This document shows, piece after piece, positions 1 to 5,589 of a DNA stretch of 13,663 nt; positions within the stretch are counted from its first letter, which is position 1; every line of letters begins with the position of its first letter. Source of the stretch: an uncultured cyanobacterium (lineage in GTDB: Bacteria > Cyanobacteriota > Cyanobacteriia > Cyanobacteriales > Chroococcidiopsidaceae); NCBI GenBank assembly GCA_946221495.1, contig CAMIFA010000139.1, forward strand, positions 1-13,663, given 5' to 3'. The translations under genes and the position numbers were made by a program. The notes under the pieces were generated by a model. It was not told the DNA's origin and did no database searches. It was given only the letters and a program-made list of their open reading frames with translations.

Positions 1-70
1 CACTAGTAACGCAAAAACGAACCGCCAAGAACGCGAAGTACACAAAGGAATAAGATGTTTAAGAGAGTTT

Positions 71-84
71 TTGCGTAAGTCCTG
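71..84 (-). repeat. Dispersed 14-bp repeat, left copy
   Basis: Read on the minus strand this is CAGGACTTACGCAA, an exact inverted match to positions 13610-13623 at the other end of the window. It lies in the stretch downstream of pstB. A separate 10-bp inverted pair, ACGCAAAAAC at 9-18 and its complement at 67-76, overlaps it and could form a stem with a long loop. The sequence between (about 19-50) resembles dispersed intergenic repeat DNA. I recall this CAGGACTTACGCA core from cyanobacterial intergenic repeats and insertion-sequence ends, but I cannot confirm that here. No gene is supported in 1-183. Confidence 0.5.
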
Positions 85-183
85 ACATATAATATTTTTT
101 TGATTGCTACAGAAACCGCTTCTTTGACATCTGCAAATACTAACCCTGATTGACTTATCTGCTCAAATCCAAGATGACTACTA

Positions 184-966
184 TTAGCCTCTCCTCCCAG
201 TGACGTAAGCAGCAGTTAGCGCGTGTTGGGGAGATGCAAAGATTTGGGCAACTGAACCGGACTCTATCAATTTTCCCACGCCATCTTGAACCCAAAACAG
301 CGCTACATGATCAGCAATGCGTTTTGCCTGCGCTAAATTATGGGTAATAACAAGTACAGTATATTTACCGCGCAGATTTACAATTAAATCCTCTACTACT
401 TCACTAGAAAGCGGATCGAGCGCACTACAAGGCTCATCCATCAAAAGAACATCAGGTTTGAGGGCGATCGCTCTCGCAAGACATAACCGTTGTTGCTGTC
501 CACCAGATAAAGACATTGCAGGCGCTTTTAGGCGATCTTTGACTTCCTCCCAAAGCCCCACATCTTGCAAGGCAACCTCAATTATCTGGTCAATTTCCTC
601 TCGATTTCTGACTCCGTGTTCCCGCAGGGGAAATTCGATATTTCTGATAATCGAAAGCGGAAAAGGATTTGGTTTTTGAAACAACATCCCCACACGCCGA
701 CGTAGGGCAATTACATTCAGTGCTTGAATATCCTGATTTCCCAGCAGAATGCGTCCTGATACCTTACAACTTGGTGTTAACTCGACTAAGCGATTCAGAC
801 AAGTTAAAAAGCTAGTTTTGCCACAGCCGGAAGGACCAATTAATGCCGTGATCTCACCAGATTTAACAGTAAGGCTAACATCTTTAAATGCAGCTTTTTG
901 GGCGTAAGTTAAACTTAAGCACTCAGTTTGTAGCGATGGCGGCTTACTTATAAAGCTGTTACACAT
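184..966 (-). CDS. pstB: Phosphate ABC transporter ATP-binding protein PstB
   Basis: Cytoplasmic ATPase that powers the PstSCAB high-affinity phosphate importer. At 260 residues it is the usual PstB length. Visible motifs are Walker A GPSGCGKT (44-51), the Q-loop glutamine at 97, the signature LSGGQ (153-157), Walker B VLLMDE with catalytic Glu178, the PstB-typical MDEPCSALDP, and the H-loop histidine at 209. The C-terminus ends YVTGRRG, close to the usual YVTGRFG tail of PstB. An in-frame stop directly precedes the ATG, so this start is the furthest upstream possible; no clear Shine-Dalgarno site is seen. It is the last gene of the arsR-pstSCAB operon, 65 bp after pstA. No phoU follows within the window. 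Confidence 0.96.
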   Translation of the reverse strand: MCNSFISKPPSLQTECLSLTYAQKAAFKDVSLTVKSGEITALIGPSGCGKTSFLTCLNRLVELTPSCKVSGRILLGNQDIQALNVIALRRRVGMLFQKPNPFPLSIIRNIEFPLREHGVRNREEIDQIIEVALQDVGLWEEVKDRLKAPAMSLSGGQQQRLCLARAIALKPDVLLMDEPCSALDPLSSEVVEDLIVNLRGKYTVLVITHNLAQAKRIADHVALFWVQDGVGKLIESGSVAQIFASPQHALTAAYVTGRRG

Positions 967-1031
967 TTAATTTATACGTCAAGCATAGCCAGGAGAATTG
1001 TAATTTAGCGTTTTGACTTTTGTTTGCTGAG

Positions 1032-1916
1032 TCATACCACCAGAATCCTAGATTGCCGAAAACGCTCTGCTAACCATGAGATTGCGCCATTAATTATTAC
1101 TAGAAAGCTTACCAAGACTAAAGCTGAAGCATAAGCGTGAGGTTCACCACCAGAGACATTCATCGCCAAATCGTAGATGTGGACAGCAAGCGATCGCCCA
1201 GAATCCCACAAAGACTCTGGCATTCGATCAACGTAACCACTAGTAAAAATTAAAGCTGCTGTCTCAGCGATCGCTCTTCCCAAACCTAATAGCAGTCCTA
1301 CAGCTACTCCAGGCATAGCAGCAGGCAGTAGTAACTCCCATAAAATTGCAGTTCGGGATAACCCTAGCGCCGCCGCCGAAAATCGATAGTCATCCGGCAC
1401 AGATCGAAATCCCTCCTGTGTTGAGCGAATTAAAATTGGCAGCACCATACACGCTAGAGTCAACCCACCAGAGAGGATCGAAAAACCCATCCCCAAAGTT
1501 TTACAAAAGAAAGCATTACCGAAAAGCCCAAACACAATTGACGGTACACCTGCTAAAACATCCAAACTTAAACGCACCAAGCGTCCTAAAACACTGCCCT
1601 TGAAGGCAAACTCAGCTAGCAGCACCGCAGTTCCCACTCCCAAAGGAATTGCAACTACCATACAAACCCCGACAATTAGTGCCGTTGAAACTATAATCGG
1701 CGCAATACCCCCCTCTCTACCCGCATTGCTGGGAGGTTGAGTAAGGAACTCCCAATTAATTTGACTTATACCGTGCCAGAAGATATCACTCAATAACCAC
1801 AACAGCGCCCCTGTAACCGAAGCAGCAACAGCCCAAACTATTACTGTCACTAGCACATCAGAATTAAGAATAAAGAGATGATTGCCATTGATTCTCAATT
1901 CTGAATCCTTACTCAT
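1032..1916 (-). CDS. pstA: Phosphate ABC transporter permease PstA
   Basis: Inner-membrane permease subunit that pairs with PstC to form the phosphate channel. The 294 residues contain about six hydrophobic spans, the first at roughly 20-46. The cytoplasmic coupling (EAA) loop reads GLGRAIAETAALIFTSG, as in PstA proteins. The N-terminus is a short polar leader (MSKDSELRINGN). The start codon overlaps the pstC stop in an 8-bp ATGAGTAA arrangement, which implies translational coupling. A good AAAGGG ribosome site lies about 7 nt before the ATG, inside pstC. Together with gene order this makes pstA secure. Confidence 0.95.
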   Translation of the reverse strand: MSKDSELRINGNHLFILNSDVLVTVIVWAVAASVTGALLWLLSDIFWHGISQINWEFLTQPPSNAGREGGIAPIIVSTALIVGVCMVVAIPLGVGTAVLLAEFAFKGSVLGRLVRLSLDVLAGVPSIVFGLFGNAFFCKTLGMGFSILSGGLTLACMVLPILIRSTQEGFRSVPDDYRFSAAALGLSRTAILWELLLPAAMPGVAVGLLLGLGRAIAETAALIFTSGYVDRMPESLWDSGRSLAVHIYDLAMNVSGGEPHAYASALVLVSFLVIINGAISWLAERFRQSRILVV

Positions 1917-2763
1917 AAATATGCCCTTTGTTGAGTAGTTCAGCAGCCATTACTAAACCAACAATCATTGCCATCAACACCAAACCACTAACAAATAACG
2001 CAGCACGGTGATCTCCTACGGCGTAAGCCATCTCTAAAGCAATATTTGCCGTCAATGTCCTTACTGGATCAAAGACACTTTTTGGAGTCTGCACCACGTT
2101 ACCGCAAACCATCAATACTGCCATTGTTTCCCCGATCGCGCGTCCAGTTGCCAGAATTACACCCGCGATTAAACCTGACTTCGCCGTTGGCAAAACAACA
2201 GCGCGTAGAGTTGCCCAACGTCCAAATCCCATTGCTGCACAACTCCGCAAATACTCTGGTGGCACATTGGCAAAACTTGCCTCTGCTACCAAGGTAATTG
2301 TCGGCAGAATCATCAATGTCAGGATTAAAACCCCAGTTAACAAACTTGCTCCTGGTGGATGAATTCTATTAATAATTGGTACTAGCACTACCAAACCCCA
2401 GAAGCCATATACCACCGAAGGAATGCCTGCTAATAACTCAATTAAACGCTGATACAAATTTGCTAAAACTCCTGGGGCATAATAGCGACAAAAAACTGCC
2501 GATAAAATACTTAGTGGTGTCGCCAATAGAACTGAACCTGCTGTTACTAATAGCGTCCCCCACAGCATCGGCAGCAAATTAAACTCTTCACTTGTTGGAT
2601 GCCAGTCAGGATCGTTGAAGAACCGTAAAAGCCCAACAGTTTGGAGAATCGGGAGAGTTTCCCAAATCAAGAACAGCAAAATTAACAGCACGATCGCCCC
2701 AGAAGCGATCGCCATTCCCCGCAAAACCCAAACTAGGATAACTTCATGGCGAGGCTGGGACAA
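1909..2763 (-). CDS. pstC: Phosphate ABC transporter permease PstC
   Basis: Second membrane-spanning subunit of the phosphate importer, 284 residues with about six predicted spans (the first near 18-40). The coupling loop TGRAIGETMAVLMVCGN is characteristic of PstC, as is the YGFWGL stretch near the middle. The start is TTG, not ATG. It is supported by a strong AAGGAG site 7 nt upstream, which lies inside the end of pstS. The first ATG in frame is 16 codons later, at the start of the first membrane span, and would cut away the polar N-terminus. The gene overlaps pstS by 20 bp and pstA by 8 bp, so the cluster is almost certainly one transcript. Confidence 0.95.
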   Translation of the reverse strand: MSQPRHEVILVWVLRGMAIASGAIVLLILLFLIWETLPILQTVGLLRFFNDPDWHPTSEEFNLLPMLWGTLLVTAGSVLLATPLSILSAVFCRYYAPGVLANLYQRLIELLAGIPSVVYGFWGLVVLVPIINRIHPPGASLLTGVLILTLMILPTITLVAEASFANVPPEYLRSCAAMGFGRWATLRAVVLPTAKSGLIAGVILATGRAIGETMAVLMVCGNVVQTPKSVFDPVRTLTANIALEMAYAVGDHRAALFVSGLVLMAMIVGLVMAAELLNKGHIYE

Positions 2764-3592
2764 AATACTGCTCCTTCACAATGTCCTGCACCTGCCCAGA
2801 ACGAGCAAAATCAATAAAGTCTTTTGATAATTCAGTTGGTGTTGCTTTCGTTACCAAATTCAAGGGACGGGAAATGGGAAAAGTGCTATTGGCGACGTTA
2901 GCCATCGAGGCGGTTATCCCTTCAACGGGTAGTAGTTTAACAGGAGTTTTTTGGCTAGCAGCATATTCACCTGAACCGATGGAGACATAACCAATCGCGT
3001 TTGGATTTCCGGCTACAGTTTTAATTCCTTGCTCGTTATCACCGATCACTACATCCGCTTTAATATTCTTTGGCTCTAGTTTGAAGTGTGAGGCAAATAA
3101 TTCTAGGGTAGAGCGTCCCTCAGCTTTATTAACTATAGTAATCGGGGCATCTTGTCCGCCGATTTGTTTCCAGTTATTGATTTTGTCGGTATAAATATCG
3201 ACAATTTGCTTATCAGTTAAACTTTTAATCGGATTGGCGCTATTAAGAATTACCGAGATGCCATCCTTGGCAATTGTAAACGCTTGCAAATCCTTTTCGT
3301 TATCTTTAAGCGATCGCGACACCATCCCAATATCTGCCACTCCCTGACGTGCATCTGCAACTCCCCGCGAAGATCCACCTGTTTGCACATCAATTCGTAC
3401 TCCCGAATGTTCAGCTTCGTAACGCTTGGCAATTTCAGAAACAAGTGGCGCTACGGTACTCGATCCGGTTAATACTAGTTTGCCCTGCAACTGCTCCGAT
3501 GTCTGGGTAGAAGCGGCTGGTGGCTTTGAACAAGCTTGCAGTGAAAGGAAGGTAGCGATAATCGCCAGTGGCACAAAACGTAAATTCTTCAT
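2744..3592 (-). CDS. pstS: Phosphate-binding lipoprotein PstS
   Basis: Extracytoplasmic phosphate-binding protein that delivers phosphate to PstCA. The 282 residues open with a lipoprotein signal, MKNLRFVPLAIIATFLSLQAC; the LQAC lipobox makes Cys21 the probable lipid anchor. The mature protein has the two phosphate-contact regions of the family: TGSSTVAPLVSEIAKRY near the start and QTGGSSRGVADARQG after it. A PBP-like two-lobe pattern continues to residue 282. It is the first transporter gene after the ArsR-family regulator, with a 19-bp gap. No obvious Shine-Dalgarno site precedes the ATG, but the lipobox distance supports this start. The protein is on the short side for PstS but shows no sign of damage. 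Confidence 0.95.
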   Translation of the reverse strand: MKNLRFVPLAIIATFLSLQACSKPPAASTQTSEQLQGKLVLTGSSTVAPLVSEIAKRYEAEHSGVRIDVQTGGSSRGVADARQGVADIGMVSRSLKDNEKDLQAFTIAKDGISVILNSANPIKSLTDKQIVDIYTDKINNWKQIGGQDAPITIVNKAEGRSTLELFASHFKLEPKNIKADVVIGDNEQGIKTVAGNPNAIGYVSIGSGEYAASQKTPVKLLPVEGITASMANVANSTFPISRPLNLVTKATPTELSKDFIDFARSGQVQDIVKEQYFVPASP

Positions 3593-3611
3593 GGATTACA
3601 AATAAAGGTTT

Positions 3612-3914
3612 CTATCTGCCGTCAAGCGAGAGTAAACAACATCCCAAGTTAATTGCCCTGTCAGTATTCCCAACAGTGGGAGCCAGATAATATTGCACTG
3701 CTTTACCATCTCGGATAGCTACAACAAAACCCTTGTCTCGTAAAACTTTTAGATGATGGGATAGTAGGCTTTGTTCTAAACCCAGCACTGCATTCATCTC
3801 CCCAACGTGCTTAGGACCACTCATCAGCAGTTCTAATACAGCAAGGCGTGTTGAGTCTGCTAAGGTCTTCAGTTTGTCGGCACAAAAGGAGTGTGATGAA
3901 ATTTTAGGACTCAT
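3612..3914 (-). CDS. ArsR/SmtB-family transcriptional regulator
   Basis: Small winged-helix regulator, 100 residues, first gene of the pst operon. The helix-turn-helix core is LADSTRLAVLELLMSGPKHVGEMNAVLGLEQSLLSHHLKVLRDKGFV, with SLLSHHLKVLRD as recognition helix, followed by the wing VAIRDGKAVQYYL. The classic alpha-3 metal site ELCVCD is absent (KHVGEMN in its place). Three cysteines remain: Cys11, and the pair Cys92-Cys93 in a C-terminal LGCC motif. Such a pair plus a distant cysteine could bind As(III) or sense oxidation; that is inference. Arsenate enters cells through phosphate transporters, so a thiol-based ArsR in front of pst makes physiological sense. It probably represses its own operon through the dyad at 3966-3991. 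The ligand is not known. Confidence 0.88.
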   Translation of the reverse strand: MSPKISSHSFCADKLKTLADSTRLAVLELLMSGPKHVGEMNAVLGLEQSLLSHHLKVLRDKGFVVAIRDGKAVQYYLAPTVGNTDRAINLGCCLLSLDGR

Positions 3915-3965
3915 GATTTATCTGTACGAGGTTTGTAGATTAACTCAGGATGAGCCTTACTCTGG

Positions 3966-3991
3966 TTGATATAAAATTATATTCATATCAA
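3966..3991 (-). promoter_or_regulatory. Candidate -10 box and ArsR operator dyad for the arsR-pst operon
   Basis: A perfect 7-bp inverted repeat, TTGATAT at 3966-3972 and ATATCAA at 3985-3991, has a 12-bp AT-rich spacer. On the minus strand the spacer contains TATAAT (3981 down to 3976), a perfect -10 hexamer. It lies about 60 nt upstream of the regulator's start codon. No good -35 hexamer is present at the normal distance, as expected for an activator-dependent promoter. A repressor bound to the dyad would cover the -10. ArsR-family proteins bind inverted repeats of this general size, so autoregulation is plausible but inferred. Confidence 0.5.
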
Positions 3992-4041
3992 TAACCATTC
4001 ATTCATCAGATTTTAACCTTTTATTAACCATGTTTAGACAT
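3990..4041 (+). promoter_or_regulatory. Candidate Pho-box (SphR-site) array with 11-bp period
   Basis: Octamers resembling the cyanobacterial Pho box PyTTAAPyPy(T/A) recur every 11 bp: AATAACCA at 3990, ATTCATCA at 4001, TTTAACCT at 4012 (8 of 8 consensus positions), ATTAACCA at 4023 (7 of 8) and a weak TTAGACAT at 4034. The published layout is octamers separated by 3 bp, which is the spacing here. The array ends about 8 bp from the -10 box of the pst operon, where a PhoB/SphR-type activator would replace a -35 contact. The consensus reads on the plus strand, opposite to the operon. Either the orientation is tolerated, or the array served a lost plus-strand gene. Confidence 0.5.
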
Positions 4042-4053
4042 TTCTGACGTAGC

Positions 4054-4107
4054 GATATCGCCACTCATCCCCGTACCCGTGACTACATTGAAGGTCGTTT
4101 CGGTTGA
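4054..4107 (+). pseudogene. C-terminal remnant of a second pstB
   Basis: The plus-strand frame ending at TGA 4105-4107 translates as DIATHPRTRDYIEGRFG. PstB proteins end in a tail of the form T-x-x-Y-(I/V)-x-G-R-F-G, and the intact PstB in this window ends AAYVTGRRG. A stop (TGA 4045-4047) lies in the same frame just upstream and no ATPase motifs precede it, so only the last 17 or so codons survive. The fragment converges on the kinase remnant, with 8 bp between stop codons. It suggests that a second pst locus on the plus strand was deleted here. The match is short, so chance is not excluded. Confidence 0.5.
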
Positions 4108-4115
4108 AATTTCTT

Positions 4116-4556
4116 TTAGACAACGATCGCGTTTAACTGGACAGTGAATGAAGTCCATCCCTCACTACTTTCAACAAAGATTTTCCCCCCGATGATTTCG
4201 ACTAGCTTCTGTACGAGGGCTAGCCCTAATCCAGTTCCTCCTTGTTTCCAGCGATCGCCACCAGGAACACGATAAAACTTATGAAATATCTGTGGCAGCT
4301 GATCTTGAGGAATTTGTGCTTGATTGCTGATTTTAAAGATAATTGTTGAAGTGCGATCAGCAGAAATTTGGTCGGGAAGACTTTCCCTAGGGATAAAAGA
4401 CAAATCTAGGCTAAATTGCTTTGCTTCCCCGACAACACTGATCTTTTGATCAACACTTGCGATCGCTGGTGAGACAACTTCATCCCCAACAAACTTAGAA
4501 GCATCAAGTTCGTAGCAACAAAAAGCAATTTCGCCAGCTTCCGGTGTATATTTGCA
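4116..4556 (-). pseudogene. Sensor histidine kinase, C-terminal fragment
   Basis: The frame stays open from a TGA at 4557-4559 to the stop at 4116 (about 146 codons), longer than the part with a start codon (a TTG at 4401-4403). It opens with CKYTPEAGEI, the end of the N-box region of a histidine kinase ATPase domain. It then has a variable segment, FHKFYRVPGGDRWKQ, the intact G2 box GGTGLGLALVQKLVE and the closing GGKIFVESSEGWTSFTVQL. I recognise the FYRVP...WKQGGTGLGLALVQKLVE signature from cyanobacterial PAS/GAF kinases. The phosphoacceptor domain, sensor domains and N-box asparagine are missing, and stops lie in frame just upstream. It cannot work as a kinase; a free ATPase fragment is unlikely to be made. 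Confidence 0.75.
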
Positions 4557-4645
4557 TCAATGTTATGCGACTTTCAACGAAGAGTTAAGTAATGATTATC
4601 ACATGAAATATTGCTACGATTAATTGCTCCAACCCCACTTGGTAA

Positions 4646-4865
4646 AGAGGAGACAGAAGACAGGAGACAGCGCAAAGCGCCTCCAAGCAATCCGGAATTT
4701 AAAATTCCGGACGGTTGCAAGCTTTTCTGGATGGAACATCCAGAAAGCTTTGCTGCAACCGCTGCTGGAGGCGGGGCGGAGGTTTCCTCCAATCAAAGCG
4801 ATGTGTTCGAGAGGAGACAGAATTAATTTCTCTATCTTCCCCAACTTCCCCAGTCTCCCCAGCTT
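4646..4865. repeat. Direct-repeat-flanked fold-back region, gene-free stretch
   Basis: The stretch 4557-4887 holds no credible gene; open frames in it are by-products of inverted repeats. A 13-bp direct repeat, AGAGGAGACAGAA, occurs at 4646-4658 and 4810-4822. The octamer GGAGACAG occurs three times (4649, 4663, 4813). Between the 13-mers lies the three-way fold-back at 4678-4773 and a small GGAGG-TTT-CCTCC hairpin at 4778-4790. After them comes a pyrimidine tract (4829-4865) of three CTTCCCCA-like units. Such purine and pyrimidine runs are common intergenic repeats in cyanobacteria. No transposase is present, so a non-autonomous element is possible. Confidence 0.7.
4678..4773. repeat. 96-bp cloverleaf-like inverted repeat
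   Basis: An outer stem pairs 4678-4689 with 4763-4773 (one bulged A). Inside it are two hairpins side by side. The first is a perfect 21-bp palindrome, TCCGGAATTT-A-AAATTCCGGA, at 4691-4711. The second is a long imperfect hairpin, 4712-4761, with closing stem CGGTTGC/GCAACCG and apical stem TTTCTGGATG-GAA-CATCCAGAAA. Together they form a three-way junction in single-stranded DNA or RNA on either strand. No U-run follows, so it is not a standard terminator. It resembles a small mobile fold-back repeat; function unknown. Confidence 0.75.
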
Positions 4866-4887
4866 ACTAAGGCAAAAAATCTATTGT

Positions 4888-5376
4888 CTAGCGATCGCTA
4901 ATTCGCAGAATATATGGATTAGTTTTAGTTTGGTCAAAGGAACCCACCCAAACGTTATAAGTTCCAGCTAGCCACTCTCCAGCGATCCCAGGATTTTTTC
5001 CCTGAGAGTCATCATTACACCAAGTACCACCAGGACCACGCACAACTATATTGGTATCTTCAGGGCTTTGTACCTGGAGGCTGAGGTATTTAAAAAAATC
5101 CTTGAGAACTATAGTGTGATCCGGTTGTTGATCAACAAAACCAGTACAAGGACCGTTAGCTGTTTCAGTTCTACCTGCTACGTCTTTACCAGCTACTGAA
5201 CCGCCACTAATACCCCGAACAGTTAAGGGATTTGGGGAGAAATTTGTACCAATGGTGACATTCTCAAATATCGGTGGTGCGGGTTGTGCTTGCACTGGAT
5301 TGGACATTCCCAGTAAGAGCGCTACAGTAGCGATCGCGCTTAATACTACTCCTCGCTGTAATCCTTTTAGAGACAT
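4888..5376 (-). CDS. Small secreted cyanobacterial protein of unknown function
   Basis: The 162 residues start with a clear export signal: MSLKGLQRG, a hydrophobic core (VVLSAIATVALLLG) and a probable cleavage site after NPVQA at residue 30. The mature part is about 130 residues, beta-rich in appearance, with motifs DHTIVLKDFFKYLSLQVQSPEDTNIVVRGPGGTWCNDD and GIAGEWLAGTYNVWVGSF. The pattern recalls pre-peptidase C-terminal (PPC-like) beta-sandwich domains, but no protease is attached. Only two cysteines exist, Cys77 and Cys120, which may form a disulfide in the periplasm. A TTAGGA ribosome site ends 3-4 nt before the ATG. I recognise homologous proteins as hypothetical and cyanobacterial; no role can be given. 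Confidence 0.85.
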   Translation of the reverse strand: MSLKGLQRGVVLSAIATVALLLGMSNPVQAQPAPPIFENVTIGTNFSPNPLTVRGISGGSVAGKDVAGRTETANGPCTGFVDQQPDHTIVLKDFFKYLSLQVQSPEDTNIVVRGPGGTWCNDDSQGKNPGIAGEWLAGTYNVWVGSFDQTKTNPYILRISDR

Positions 5377-5536
5377 TTTTCCTAATTAATAAAAATAGAG
5401 TCAGAAGTTCTGGCATTTTAAAATCTCGATCCCCCCAACCTTATTTATTAAAGAGGTTAGGAGAATCTTAAATAGATAATTCCTAAAAGTAGCAATTTCT
5501 ATCTGATCAGACTTAAATGTCGCAGAGCAAGTTCCT

Positions 5537-5569
5537 TTCCTACAACAGGTTTTGCTGCTGGTGTAGGAA
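5537..5569 (-). other. Hairpin downstream of gltX
   Basis: TTCCTACA (5537-5544) and TGTAGGAA (5562-5569) form a perfect 8-bp stem with a 17-nt loop, about 20 nt after the gltX stop on the minus strand. No U-run follows on either strand, so it is not a canonical intrinsic terminator. It may still protect or end the gltX transcript. A weaker hairpin (AACCT/AGGTT, about 5438-5457) lies further on. Confidence 0.35.
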
Positions 5570-5589
5570 GGTGAAGCTGATGCATAACT

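Noticed and set aside
3..183. Minus-strand frame open from pstB to near the window edge (reads GFEQISQSGLVFADVKEAV)
   Set aside because: It could be a relic of a gene tail, but it has no start of its own, runs out of pstB in another frame and enters repeat DNA; I recognise no family.
317..679. Plus-strand 120-codon frame inside pstB
   Set aside because: It is antisense to a strongly conserved ATPase and has no protein-like features.
4574..4971. Several open frames of 70-115 codons on both strands
   Set aside because: They arise from the fold-back repeat and purine/pyrimidine tracts; the translations on the two strands mirror each other and show no family features.
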